Shown here piece after piece: positions 1 through 9,190 of a stretch of 64,000 bases of DNA (position 1 is the stretch's first letter; each line of letters starts with the position of its first letter). Below the pieces are notes generated by a model. The model was given only the letters and a program-made list of their open reading frames with translations, searched no databases and had not been told where the DNA came from. The DNA comes from Planococcus sp. MB-3u-03 (lineage in GTDB: Bacteria; Bacillota; Bacilli; Bacillales_A; Planococcaceae). A program made the translations under genes and the position numbers. The stretch lies in the NCBI RefSeq assembly GCF_002833405.1, contig NZ_CP025135.1, forward strand, positions 2,523,501 to 2,587,500. The letters run 5' to 3'.

Positions 1-3000
1 GTTGAACGGTCAAATCCTTGCCGCTTTCAAGAAGTTCATCGATTGTGCCTTCTGTGAATGTGATGTCGAGTGTACCGTCTTCATCGAATTCACCGGCTGT
101 GATGACTGCTTCTTCACCTGAAAGGTCCGGATCCGCTTCCTGTTCACCAGGCACTTGCGGTTTGTCGAACGTGATTTGTGCAAGTAGTGGATCATGATCC
201 GATGCGCGTCCATGTTCTTCCATAAACATCGAGTTAATATGGACCATATCAAGTTCTGTGTTGTCCGCCAAATTGTTCGTCACCAACAAGTGATCGAGCA
301 CTTGCGAGTTGCCTTGGTAGTAATAAGAGAAACGGTCTTCTTCAGGAACATCGTTGACTTTGTTCGTCAAGATGTCGCCTTCTAGTGCATCAAGTGCCGG
401 CGTGAATTCGAAATCGTTCATATCGCCAGTGACGACGACATTGAGTTCCGGATTCTTCTCGAGTCCTTCTTCGATAAAGCCATTAATGGCATGCGCCAAT
501 TCAATGCGTTCCACTTCAGAAGTGAATTCCGGCGGCTGGTTTTGCCCAAACAAGCCTTGGTCTCCGCCTTTGGAGTTCAAATGCGTTGCGATAACGACAA
601 TTTCTTCGCCTTGGAATTCAAATTGTGCCGCGAGTGGCTTACGTGTGTTTGGCATTGGAATCGGTTGTACGCGTCCCGGGTTCAATTCAAGGTCGCCTGA
701 ATCTGTCCACGAGTTGTCCTCTGTCGCTGTTCCTTTTTCGCCTTCAGACAAATCAACGCGGTCCGGATTGTACAAGAAGCCTACGCGGATGTTGCCGCCT
801 GGCTGTCCGCCATCCTGGTTGTATTCCGGTGCGATGTCTGTCCAAGCGTATTCAGGACCGCCTGCAGCTTGGATGCCTTCGATGAGGCGCTCATAAGAAG
901 CGGTCGCATCAGAGTCTTTTGAAGCAATCGGCCCGTCGCTGTCCTGTACTTCGACCATCGCGATGATGTCCGGTGAGTTCAAGTCGTTGACGAATGATTC
1001 TGCGATGCGCTGTGCTTTAGCATCTGATGTGTGGCTCGGGTCTGCAGAGAAGTTCTCGACGTTATACGTGGAAACCGTCAATTTATCATCTGCGTTTTCG
1101 ATCCATGTCTGTTCCGGCTCAGTTCCGCCATCTACAATTTCCGGCACTTCGGTTTCGTCCGTCCAGATCTGGTAGTTGCCGAATCCGTAGCCGAGAACGC
1201 CAACTGGAGCTTCAGCAAATGTATCGCCCGCTTTTGCGACGACGCCTTCACCTGTTGTGACGGTGATACGTTCCGGATTGAAATCGTCTTCTTCAAGAAG
1301 GATTCCGTCTTGCTTGTGGAACTCATTATTTGTCGCATTTTTCGATACGACGAATACTTCGCCGTAATTTTGTGGGCCAACGATTTGTGCCTCAGCTACG
1401 CTGACACGTATCAATTCCAGTGACTCCCAGAAATCAATGCCGTCTTCTTCCGGCTGGAATTCCGTCAAGCCGTCATTGTCGATATTTTGAGTCGGTGGGA
1501 AGACATCTTCGCCGATAACGATCGGTTCAGGTAGTTCTGCTGTTGCTGTTTTCACAACGTCCGTCGAACGGATGCGTGTGAGTGGCAAATCGTTTTCGCG
1601 CATATCGGAATAGCCCTTATAGAACCATTCTTCGACCGTTCCCGCGACCGTTACGACATCCCCGACAGCCAGGCTGCTGGATGCAGATGATTTGTTGACG
1701 ATGATCGCTTCTGAAGTTTTCCAGTCGCCGTCACCTTCTGTATCTTGGATCACAAAGTTTGCGCCGTTATAGAAATGCGTGATGACACCCGTCACTTCAT
1801 TCACTGTTGCATCTTCGTAGATCGAGTAATGCCCTTGTCCTTGAATGTCGCGGATTTTCAAGTCCTCTGTTTTCAGGACCGTGTAATCAAATGAAAAAAC
1901 TTCTGATGTTTCGCCTGTCACTGCGATCGCTTTGATCACCGTATCTTGCGTCAGGACGATCGGCTCAGAATAAACTGCGCTGTCCGTTGTCGGCTCTGAT
2001 CCGTCTAAGGTGTAATGGATTGTTGCATTATCCAAGCCGCTTGCAAGCGTGATTTCAGTACCTTCCGAGACGACGCCCGGGAAGATGTCTGTGTACACAG
2101 CAGGCTTGTTGACAAGCTCGAAGCTCTCGAAGCCCAGCGTTTTCACTTGGTAAGTCGAGTTGTATTTCGAAGCGATGCCTGAAAGGTAAATCAAGTCGCC
2201 TTCTTTGTATTGTTTCGTGAAATCTTCGAACGTCAAGCCATTGCGATTGTCATTGCGGACGACGACTTGCTCGCCATTTTCCGTGACTGCCGTGAACTCA
2301 AACGTTCCGTAATCGTTAACGGATTTCAAGTTAGTGATTTCGACGCGTTCGATCGAAATGCGTTCGCCTTGAGTCTCTTCATTGACGCCTGCCGGTGAAA
2401 TTGTCTGTACTTCCGGCAATTCGGTTCCGGAATTTAGGACTTCTACTGTGTTCGGCTGCAATTGCAACTCGCCGCTGTATTCGGAAACCTTGCCTTCCAA
2501 GCGGACGATATCGCCTGCCGTTACAGACGCGCTCGATGTGTAGACATAAATGCCCGCTGTTTCATCCTGCACATAGAAAGCGTTGCCGCCCCAGAATCCT
2601 GTTTCAGTCGTCACAGTCGCTTCGACAGAAATCAATTCGCCTGCTGAGTCACGTGCCGCTTGGACATTTTCAACCGGTGTCGCGGTCGGCGGTGCTTCGC
2701 CTTCAGACAGGATTGTAAAAGCATTAGCAGAACGCAGGCCAGGAACTGAGAAATAAGCTCCAAGTGTGCCGGTTATTGTCACTTCTGCTTTGAAATTACC
2801 TGGATTGTCTACAAGGTTCAATCCGGCACGAGTCGATCCTGTCGGTAATTGAACCGGCAAGATTTTCGCCGGGTCGGTTTCATCCGGGGAATCCGCCAAA
2901 CCTAAGTTGGTTGCTGAAGTAAATGGAGCTTCCTGGTCATAATTGGTGCCGCTAGTTGCAGTCCCAACGATAAAGCCTTTCACCGTTGCTGTTCCTGTAT

Positions 3001-3124
3001 TGTTTTCAATGGCTTCTGCAACTGAAATGGTTTCTGCTGCTTCGGCTGTCGCCATATATGGCAAGGCAGCTGATAAAGCCAATAGGAGACTCAAAAAGAT
3101 CTTGCTGAACGCGCTTTTTGTCAC
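1..3124 (-). CDS. Secreted multidomain endonuclease/exonuclease/phosphatase (3' end beyond window)
   Basis: Likely extracellular nuclease or phosphodiesterase that degrades nucleic acid outside the cell. The frame is open from a GTG at 3124 to position 1 (about 1041 residues), so the C-terminus is missing. The start is chosen because AGGAG lies about 9 nt upstream and the first ~30 residues form a signal peptide (MTKSAFSKIF, then a hydrophobic stretch ending near ATAEA). A DUF6359-like and OB-fold-like region resembling YhcR-type proteins follows, then a chitobiase-C-like segment (TLDGSEPTTDSAVYSEPIVL), then an endonuclease/exonuclease/phosphatase domain from about residue 685 (STYNVENF) to 985. 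Its closing motif ASDHDP is visible near position 200. The frame is consistent at both ends, so no net frameshift. A cre-like box overlaps the probable promoter. A C-terminal wall anchor may lie outside the window. The family call is secure; the exact substrate is not. Confidence 0.85.
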   Translation of the reverse strand, partial: MTKSAFSKIFLSLLLALSAALPYMATAEAAETISVAEAIENNTGTATVKGFIVGTATSGTNYDQEAPFTSATNLGLADSPDETDPAKILPVQLPTGSTRAGLNLVDNPGNFKAEVTITGTLGAYFSVPGLRSANAFTILSEGEAPPTATPVENVQAARDSAGELISVEATVTTETGFWGGNAFYVQDETAGIYVYTSSASVTAGDIVRLEGKVSEYSGELQLQPNTVEVLNSGTELPEVQTISPAGVNEETQGERISIERVEITNLKSVNDYGTFEFTAVTENGEQVVVRNDNRNGLTFEDFTKQYKEGDLIYLSGIASKYNSTYQVKTLGFESFELVNKPAVYTDIFPGVVSEGTEITLASGLDNATIHYTLDGSEPTTDSAVYSEPIVLTQDTVIKAIAVTGETSEVFSFDYTVLKTEDLKIRDIQGQGHYSIYEDATVNEVTGVITHFYNGANFVIQDTEGDGDWKTSEAIIVNKSSASSSLAVGDVVTVAGTVEEWFYKGYSDMRENDLPLTRIRSTDVVKTATAELPEPIVIGEDVFPPTQNIDNDGLTEFQPEEDGIDFWESLELIRVSVAEAQIVGPQNYGEVFVVSKNATNNEFHKQDGILLEEDDFNPERITVTTGEGVVAKAGDTFAEAPVGVLGYGFGNYQIWTDETEVPEIVDGGTEPEQTWIENADDKLTVSTYNVENFSADPSHTSDAKAQRIAESFVNDLNSPDIIAMVEVQDSDGPIASKDSDATASYERLIEGIQAAGGPEYAWTDIAPEYNQDGGQPGGNIRVGFLYNPDRVDLSEGEKGTATEDNSWTDSGDLELNPGRVQPIPMPNTRKPLAAQFEFQGEEIVVIATHLNSKGGDQGLFGQNQPPEFTSEVERIELAHAINGFIEEGLEKNPELNVVVTGDMNDFEFTPALDALEGDILTNKVNDVPEEDRFSYYYQGNSQVLDHLLVTNNLADNTELDMVHINSMFMEEHGRASDHDPLLAQITFDKPQVPGEQEADPDLSGEEAVITAGEFDEDGTLDITFTEGTIDELLESGKDLTVQ

Positions 3125-3486
3125 AAACCTTCACTCCTCTGATAATTTATTGTCATACGGATTTAGTATACTAGACATATGTAAACGCTTTATTGAATAT
3201 TTGTAAATTTCTTTATTTTGACCAAATTATTTATAATATTCCCTTTTTATCCTGTATATTAGGTGCAAGAGAAAGCTATTTTCTAATTTTGTACATTGAT
3301 TAATCCATTAGTCCTGTAAGCTTGTCATATGTGAATTTTTCCGCAACATAATCACCAGAGACGTCTAAACTAGAGGTTTCGTGATAAGATAGGAAAATGG
3401 AATTGGGAGATTATTGCTCCTATATATAAGGAAAGAATTTGGTTTCGTTTCACCGCTTAACCATTTGAAGAAAGTAGGATTTAGTT
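3125..3486. other. Divergent intergenic region, 362 nt
   Basis: AT-rich spacer between the secreted nuclease (leftward) and the MurJ-like gene (rightward). It holds the nuclease promoter with its cre-like box. For the rightward operon there is a weak candidate promoter: TTGTCA at 3322 and CATAAT at 3347, with a long spacer of 19 nt. I see no further gene. Confidence 0.6.
3165..3193 (-). promoter_or_regulatory. Candidate promoter -10 with overlapping cre box (CcpA site)
   Basis: On the minus strand a TATACT (3165-3170) sits about 40 nt upstream of the GTG start. The sequence TGTAAACGCTTTAT at 3180-3193 matches 12 of 14 positions of the cre consensus TGWAANCGNTNWCA, including the central CG. 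It is centred about 19 nt upstream of the -10, where CcpA binding would block RNA polymerase. Repression of the nuclease by preferred carbon sources is inferred. Confidence 0.5.
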
Positions 3487-5012
3487 TTGGGTAGAAAACT
3501 TGCTATTACCGGTATTTTGTTTGTCATCGCGTCGCTGTTTTTGAAAATTTCCGGGCTTCTCCGGGATATGGTTATTGCCTATCAATTTGGGGATTCCTAT
3601 CAATCAGCTGCATATTTCGCTGCATTCGCTTTGGCAAATACCTTTATTTTATTCTTCACTACCGGCATGAAGAACGCTTTCGTGCCAAGTTTCATCCATG
3701 CACAGGCGGATGGCAAGGGCCATCATCATTTCTCCCAGATCATCCGTGGAACGATGGTACTCGGATTGATTGTCTCCGCTATCGGCGCAGTAGTATCCCC
3801 GTTGCTATTGCCTTTGCTGTTTCAGTTCCCTAATCTTCAGCCCGATGTTCGAGCTGAAGCGATTGAATTGAGTGTTGCTTTAGCGGTCATCTTCTTCATA
3901 GCCGTTTTTCTAGTGTCATTGAACGCGGTTTACGAGGCCTATCTTGATGCGGAGAACAAATTCTCCCTGTCAGTCATTTCGCAGATCATCGTTATTGGCA
4001 GCACCATTCTAAGCACCTTGCTGTTTGCAGATCAGATCGGCGCCTACTCAATGGCGTTTGGTTATTTGGCCGGTGCGCTGTTATCGTATATTGCCAAACG
4101 GCTCTGGTTCGTCCCTAAAGGTAGCCATAAAGTAATCGGCAAACTCGATTGGGAAGAAATCAAGCCCTTTTCGATCATTTTCATCCCGGTCGCTATTACA
4201 GTTATGGTCGGCCAGGTCAATTTGACAATCGACAATATCTTTGCCAGTTCGTTCAGCGATTCAGCAGTCAACTACGTTAACTACGCCAAGAACATCGTCC
4301 ACTTCCCGCAAGCGATCATCGGCGTAACCATCGGGACGATTATTTTCCCGATTTTGTCGAAAGCCATTGCGAATGCCAATGAAAAAAGTTTCAAGCAAGG
4401 TATCGAATATGGCTTGATGTTGACGCTTTTGGTTTTGCTGCCGGCTGTTGCGGGAATGATGTGGCTGATGCAAGATCTCATCACGATCGTCTATGAACGC
4501 GGCGCCTTTACAGCGGACGCGACGACAGCCACTGCCAATGTCGGCTATCTGTATCTGGGATCGGTATTGTTCTTCAGTTTGCAGAACATCTTGAACAAAG
4601 CTTTCTATTCAAAAAAACAAGGCCACGTCATTTTGCGCATTTCCTTGTTCTCCATCGCGCTCAATGTCGCATTGAACTTCCTGTTCATTGCCATTCTTGA
4701 TTCGTATTTGGCGATTCCACTTGCTTCATCCGTCATGGCGCTCGTCTATTTTGCGCTTAACTGGATCGTCTTTAACCGAACGCAAGGCAAGCTCGATTCG
4801 CGCTTTATCGTGAAAGACGCGGCCAAGATTTTTGCAGCGACCGCTGCGATGCTATTACCTTATGGCTCGCATCCGGAATACTCGAAGATCTTCATATCTA
4901 TATCCGCTTCGGCCTGACCGCGATCATCGGCGCCATTGTCTACGTCATCGCGGCTCTCGCCTTGAAAACGGAAATCGCACGCTTCCTCATCAGCAAGCTT
5001 AGAAAATCATAA
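3487..5012 (+). CDS. murJ: MurJ/MviN-family lipid-linked oligosaccharide flippase (frameshift near 3' end)
   Basis: Polytopic membrane protein of the MOP superfamily that flips undecaprenyl-linked precursors. The N-terminus (MGRKLAITGILFV, then SGLLRDMVIAYQFG) and the regularly spaced hydrophobic helices are typical of MurJ. The start is TTG at 3487, after AAGTAGGA. The original frame stops at 4917 in an unconvincing tail. Adding one base at about 4856 (TTACC to TTAACC) restores MLLTLWLASGILEDLHIYIR and a continuous frame to TAA at 5012, giving 508 residues, a normal length. Indel error or a very recent mutation is likely. First gene of a four-gene operon with a deacetylase, an O-antigen-ligase-like protein and an acetyltransferase, so its cargo may be a glycopolymer repeat rather than lipid II. 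Confidence 0.8.
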
Positions 5013-5027
5013 GGAGTTTTTCGCATT

Positions 5028-5906
5028 ATGAAACAGGCAATCATGAAAAATGCTGCGCCGGTGCTGAATCCGGCGATCAAGGCATCCTTACGACGCTTTT
5101 ACAAAGCGGACAAACCGCTCACTCCGCTTGAACCGGCGGAGCGCGTGCTTGTATTTGCGCCGCATATCGACGACGAAACGATTGGGCTTGGCGGAACCAT
5201 CCGCCGTTATGCCGATGCCGGCGCGCAAGTCACCATCGCCATTATCACCGATGGCAAAAACAGCAACGCTGCTCCGGTTGAAGCCGATGCCTTGGCTGAA
5301 ACCCGTAAGCAAGAGTTGCGCTCCATCCAGGATCTGCTCGGCTTCACAGATGTTCGTTATCTTGATTATCCTGACAGCGAGATCAAGCATGTCGCTTCGA
5401 GCGAACGTTTCGGAGAACTGATCGATGAGATCCGTCCTGATACAATCTATACAACGAGCTTGATCGACGCCCATCCGGATCATGTGTACAGCGCCCATTT
5501 GGTGGCTGATGCCTTGAAGCATACGGCCCATCAGCCAAAAGTCGTCCGCGAATATGAGATCAATTGCCCTGTACCGCCAGAGGAAATCAATTGTATTATG
5601 GACATTACCGATCAATTCCCGCTCAAACAACGGGCGACTGAAGCATTCAAAAGCCAAGTGATCGCATTCGATGGATTTTTGGCGCTCGCTGAAATCAAAG
5701 CTGCCCAAACAAACGATACAAACGCACGCTACGTAGAAACCTTCATCGAAAACACACCGCAGCAATTTATCCAGGCGGCCGATCACTTGAAGACCGAAGA
5801 CCGCCAGTACGAAAATCATTTCAAGCAAGCGAACCGCACCGTCACTTTGTGGTGGGCCATCTTCAAGAATTTGAAGTTGAAAAAGGCGATTTATCAAAGC
5901 CGCTAA
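5028..5906 (+). CDS. PIG-L family deacetylase
   Basis: Zinc-dependent N-deacetylase of the PIG-L/LmbE fold, which removes acetyl groups from N-acetylated sugars. The 292-residue protein has the N-terminal metal motif APHIDDETIGLGG (near residue 44; H, D and D are the usual ligands) followed by a Rossmann-like pattern ending in IAIITDGKN, and a second motif DAHPDHVYSAH near residue 145. It starts 16 nt after the flippase stop with AAGGAG upstream, and is co-directional with the ligase-like gene. In this operon it probably deacetylates an amino sugar of the exported polymer, with the GNAT protein as a possible opposing modifier. The substrate cannot be read from sequence. BshB-type bacillithiol deacetylase is an alternative, made less likely by context. 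Confidence 0.82.
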   Translation: MKQAIMKNAAPVLNPAIKASLRRFYKADKPLTPLEPAERVLVFAPHIDDETIGLGGTIRRYADAGAQVTIAIITDGKNSNAAPVEADALAETRKQELRSIQDLLGFTDVRYLDYPDSEIKHVASSERFGELIDEIRPDTIYTTSLIDAHPDHVYSAHLVADALKHTAHQPKVVREYEINCPVPPEEINCIMDITDQFPLKQRATEAFKSQVIAFDGFLALAEIKAAQTNDTNARYVETFIENTPQQFIQAADHLKTEDRQYENHFKQANRTVTLWWAIFKNLKLKKAIYQSR

Positions 5907-5930
5907 TTATAAATGCATTTGGAGGATATT

Positions 5931-7394
5931 ATGAACTTTTTTAAGAACGATAACGAAAAATGGTTTTGGCTCATCGCCTTGATCGCCATCATGTTAATAG
6001 GTTATTCAGAGCTCGCCATCATCGGCTATGCCCTGACGGCCGTGTTGTTCGCCTATGCGTTCATCAATCCGAAGCACGGTATCCTGTTGCTGTTCGTCTA
6101 CATCCCGGTCCGTGAATTTGTCACGCAATACAACCCGGGGCTCAGCTATTTGACCGAAGCTATCGTATTCGGTGCGCTGTTCCAGGTATTCTGGATGAAC
6201 CGCAAAACAATAGGGAAATTATTCCACTTCAAGAACTTCGAATACGCCTATTTCGCTTTTCTGGCCATTGGTTCGATTTCTGCACTTATCATGGGCATCA
6301 GCCCGATCCTGATCGCTATGCAATTGCGCCAGTTCCTGCTCTTTTACCTGGTGTATTACATCGTCTACCGCATTGGGATCACACGTAAAGACCTCGTCAA
6401 CCTCGTGTGGATTTTCATCTGGACAGCGATTTTGGTCATCATCCAGGCGATCACTGAAAAACTGTCCATCCGCAATATGTTCCTGCCAGAATCATGGGAG
6501 GCCATGGCGTTGTCGGCGAAAAACCGCGTACGCATATACGGCATGCTCGGCAACCCGAACGTGCTCGGCATTTACTTGATGTTCGCATTCATCGCCTTCT
6601 ATTACGCGAAGAATAAATTGAAGGAATTCAATCCGCGCTATATGGATATTTTGAATGTCCTATTGGTCGGTATTTTGGTACTGACGTATTCACGTGGCAC
6701 TTGGGGCGGATTCTTGATCGCCGCCATCGCCTTCCTGATCATGACGCGCAAACTGAGCATACTCATCGACTTCGTCAAATATACGGCGATTGCACTGGTA
6801 CTCGTTGTTTTGCCGTTGAATCTATTGACTAATTACTTTGAGAGCACCGACATTGGTTCTGAAAAAGTCACCAATATTCAGCAATTCGATGTCGGTGGAC
6901 AGTCTGGCTTCCGCGACCGCATCGGCAGTACGTTCAGCGAAGACACTGTCACCGGCAGCCAAAGCTCGGGCCGCTTGTTCATCGTCAAAACCGGCTTTGA
7001 AGTATTTAAAGACTATCCTATTATCGGGACTGGATTTGCCACGTTCGGCGATTCCACTACCCTCTCAAACGGCTCGCCGATTTATGATGAATACGAAATC
7101 GGCCACAAGTTCTATTCCGATAACCAATACATCCAAATCATTGTCCAAACGGGCGTACTCGGCGTTATCGCCTTTGCTGCTTTCTTGCTGTTGATGCTTT
7201 GGCGCTATGGCAAGAAGCATAAGGAAAGCTATCTGTATTCACTAACTGCCAGCATCTTGCTGGGTGCGTATTTCATGGGCCTTGTTTACAACCTATGGGA
7301 ATCCGATATTTTCGGGCTCGCGTTCTTCGCACTTCTAGCTGCAGCGTCTCGCCGGGAAGATTTCGGATTCCGGGATGACGGTGAAACCTTATGA
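5931..7394 (+). CDS. O-antigen ligase / Wzy-like polymerase family membrane protein
   Basis: Multi-pass membrane protein (487 residues, roughly 10-12 hydrophobic segments) of the Wzy_C/O-antigen ligase family. These proteins polymerise or transfer undecaprenyl-linked glycans. The large extracytoplasmic loop near residues 310-390, with GIGSTFSEDT-like content, a conserved arginine region and GFATFGDS, is the typical catalytic loop. The start is taken at 5931 because GGAGG lies 8 nt upstream; an upstream ATG at 5913 has no ribosome binding site. It lies 24 nt after the deacetylase and its 3' end overlaps the next gene by 4 nt. In Gram-positives such proteins act as polysaccharide polymerases or protein O-oligosaccharyltransferases; the sequence does not decide between them. 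Confidence 0.8.
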   Translation: MNFFKNDNEKWFWLIALIAIMLIGYSELAIIGYALTAVLFAYAFINPKHGILLLFVYIPVREFVTQYNPGLSYLTEAIVFGALFQVFWMNRKTIGKLFHFKNFEYAYFAFLAIGSISALIMGISPILIAMQLRQFLLFYLVYYIVYRIGITRKDLVNLVWIFIWTAILVIIQAITEKLSIRNMFLPESWEAMALSAKNRVRIYGMLGNPNVLGIYLMFAFIAFYYAKNKLKEFNPRYMDILNVLLVGILVLTYSRGTWGGFLIAAIAFLIMTRKLSILIDFVKYTAIALVLVVLPLNLLTNYFESTDIGSEKVTNIQQFDVGGQSGFRDRIGSTFSEDTVTGSQSSGRLFIVKTGFEVFKDYPIIGTGFATFGDSTTLSNGSPIYDEYEIGHKFYSDNQYIQIIVQTGVLGVIAFAAFLLLMLWRYGKKHKESYLYSLTASILLGAYFMGLVYNLWESDIFGLAFFALLAAASRREDFGFRDDGETL

Positions 7395-8395
7395 TCCGCC
7401 TTTACCAGACAGGCGACGAAATCGGCATCAATGCCCTTTATGAAAAAGTGTTCGGCAAAAAGCGTTCACTTGCTGAATGGCAATGGAAATTCGAGACCTT
7501 TCCAGAGAGCGCGACAATTGTCGTTTCAGAAGAAGACGGCCACATTAACGGCCATGCCGCTTTCTTGAAGCTGACGGCGCGCCAGCAAGGAACGGAACTA
7601 TCACTTGGCGAACGGGTCGACATCATGGTCGATCCAGATTTCCAAGGGCGCGGCATCTACAAGCAAATCGTCTCCCGCATGATCCAGGAATGTGAAGCGG
7701 AAGGGCTCGATATCCTCTACGGTTTCCCTGCTGAAACGGCTAAGCAAGTGTTCATGAAAGTGGCTGGCGGCAAGGATCTCGGGAATGTCCCCCGCTTTCT
7801 TGCCGTCAATAAGCCAGGAGCTTTGCTTGCGGCAAAGGTCGGCAAGTTAAAAGCGATCCAGTCGCCGCTCGACAAAGTGTTTTCTGTGAGCGTTCCAAAA
7901 AAGAGCACGCATCAATTGCGTGAACTTGGCGATCGCCTCGCAGTGGCCGATATGTTATACGGACGTTTTGAAAATCAATACCCGCTTCATGCCAAACGCA
8001 GCGGCGGCTATATCGAGCGTCGTTTCCTTGACCATCCGACAAAGGATTACCAAGTGTATACTTTAGAGCAGAATGGCTATGCAGAAGGCTATTGCGTTCT
8101 GCACGAGGAAACGAAAGAAAATGGCGTGAGCTTTGCAACGATTGTTGATTTGTTCGGGCCGAATGATGAAGCGATCATTGCGGATCAATTGAAGGCAATC
8201 CGCCGCTTCACTAAAGCAGACGCGCTCAATTGCTGGGCCGTGCCGGATAGCCCGCGCTACCGTGCATTGAAGAAAGCCGGCTTTTTCCATATCAATAGCC
8301 CGATGCCGTTTGTCATCAAAGATTTCACTGGCACGGGTGCCTATGACGAGCTGGCTGATTGGCATTTGTCGCAGTCGGATGTTGATTCGTATTAA
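7391..8395 (+). CDS. GNAT family N-acetyltransferase
   Basis: Cytoplasmic acyl-CoA-dependent acetyltransferase of 334 residues, larger than single-domain GNATs. The N-terminal half carries the fold's signature: ERVDIMVDPDFQGRGIYKQI near residues 75-95, where QGRGIY is the acetyl-CoA pyrophosphate loop. The C-terminal half looks like a second, degenerate GNAT-like domain. The ATG overlaps the ligase stop (ATGA), which implies translational coupling. A strong terminator follows directly, closing the operon. By context it may acylate a sugar or a precursor for the polymer handled by the flippase and ligase. The substrate is unknown. Confidence 0.78.
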   Translation: MIRLYQTGDEIGINALYEKVFGKKRSLAEWQWKFETFPESATIVVSEEDGHINGHAAFLKLTARQQGTELSLGERVDIMVDPDFQGRGIYKQIVSRMIQECEAEGLDILYGFPAETAKQVFMKVAGGKDLGNVPRFLAVNKPGALLAAKVGKLKAIQSPLDKVFSVSVPKKSTHQLRELGDRLAVADMLYGRFENQYPLHAKRSGGYIERRFLDHPTKDYQVYTLEQNGYAEGYCVLHEETKENGVSFATIVDLFGPNDEAIIADQLKAIRRFTKADALNCWAVPDSPRYRALKKAGFFHINSPMPFVIKDFTGTGAYDELADWHLSQSDVDSY

Positions 8396-8401
8396 TGCGT
8401 G

Positions 8402-8438
8402 CCCTTCTTCCGGGATTCCGGGAGAAGGGTTTTTTTTA
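8402..8438 (+). terminator. Rho-independent terminator of the glycopolymer operon
   Basis: A GC-rich stem (CCCTTCTTCCGG paired with CGGGAGAAGGG) is followed by eight T residues. Confidence 0.88.
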
Positions 8439-8530
8439 TGGGTTGGGAATTTTGTGTGGAGATGTATACGAAGATAGTGAGGCATTGGTTGTGGAATTGT
8501 TGCGATGTTTGATTTTAGCTTCATTCTAGT

Positions 8531-8795
8531 AGTCGCCGCCTTGCATTGGGTTGGCCTTTGGCAATAAGCCAATGAAATGGCGAAAGGAAGTTGAGTCATT
8601 TCATTTGCGACGCATCTGCATAGCAGATGTGGGAGCAAGGTGCTTGATGTGATGCTCAAACAAACTTCTTGTCCTCTGCGGCGGCTCACCCTTGGCGCCA
8701 GCGGCTGAGAGATTTCATTACAAACGGACTGTTTAAGCAGGTCTGCTTCTGTATGGAGTTGCCGGCTAGTGGGGAAATCGCTTCCCGAGTCGAGC
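8531..8795 (+). repeat. Family A repeat, copy 1 (with about 84-nt extra segment)
   Basis: Begins AGTCGCCGCC..GGGTTGGCC, then GGCTCACCCTTGGCG, then GTTGCCGGCTAGTGGGG, and ends ATCGCTTCCCGAG. Compared with other copies it has about 84 extra nt between the GGCAATAAGCCA and GGCTCACCC blocks. The distance to copy 2 is 332 nt, which equals the 248-nt period seen elsewhere plus that extra segment. Confidence 0.8.
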
Positions 8796-8862
8796 TTGTG
8801 TGGAGGTTGCGGTGATTTTCGTGTGCAACAGTTGCAATTATTGATTTCAGCATCAGCTTAGT

Positions 8863-9036
8863 AGTCGCTGCCGGGCTTTGGGTTGGCCTCTTGCCATAAG
8901 CCAGAAAGAACGACTGTCTTACGGCATCGGCTCACCCTTAGCGCTCGACAGCTAAGAGAATTCGTTGTGAGCAGCTTGTTTAATCGGACCTGCTTCTGTA
9001 TGGAGTTGCCGGCTAGTGGGGGAATCGCTTCTCGGG
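8863..9036 (+). repeat. Family A repeat, copy 2
   Basis: Same block order as the other copies: AGTCGCTGCC, GGGTTGGCCTCTTGCC, GGCATCGGCTCACCC, GTTGCCGGCTAGTGGGGG, AATCGCTTC. Tandem to copy 1. Confidence 0.8.
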
Positions 9037-9190
9037 ATGAAACATCTGTCCCTATGATGTTAAATCGAAACGCTTTCGTTAAAATTAGCACTCGTGATCG
9101 TCTTGTCTTTGATTAAGGTGATACAACTTAAAAAGCCTGAAGTATCTTCACACTTTTTATTTAGTGAACAGAATAAATTTCCTTCCTCTC

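Noticed and set aside
5088..5897. 269-residue leftward frame opposite the PIG-L gene
   Set aside because: Shadow of a GC-rich third-position coding gene; the rightward frame has the deacetylase motifs and a ribosome binding site.
8063..8689. 208-residue leftward frame opposite the GNAT 3' end and terminator
   Set aside because: Runs through a strong terminator and repeat A; no start signal.
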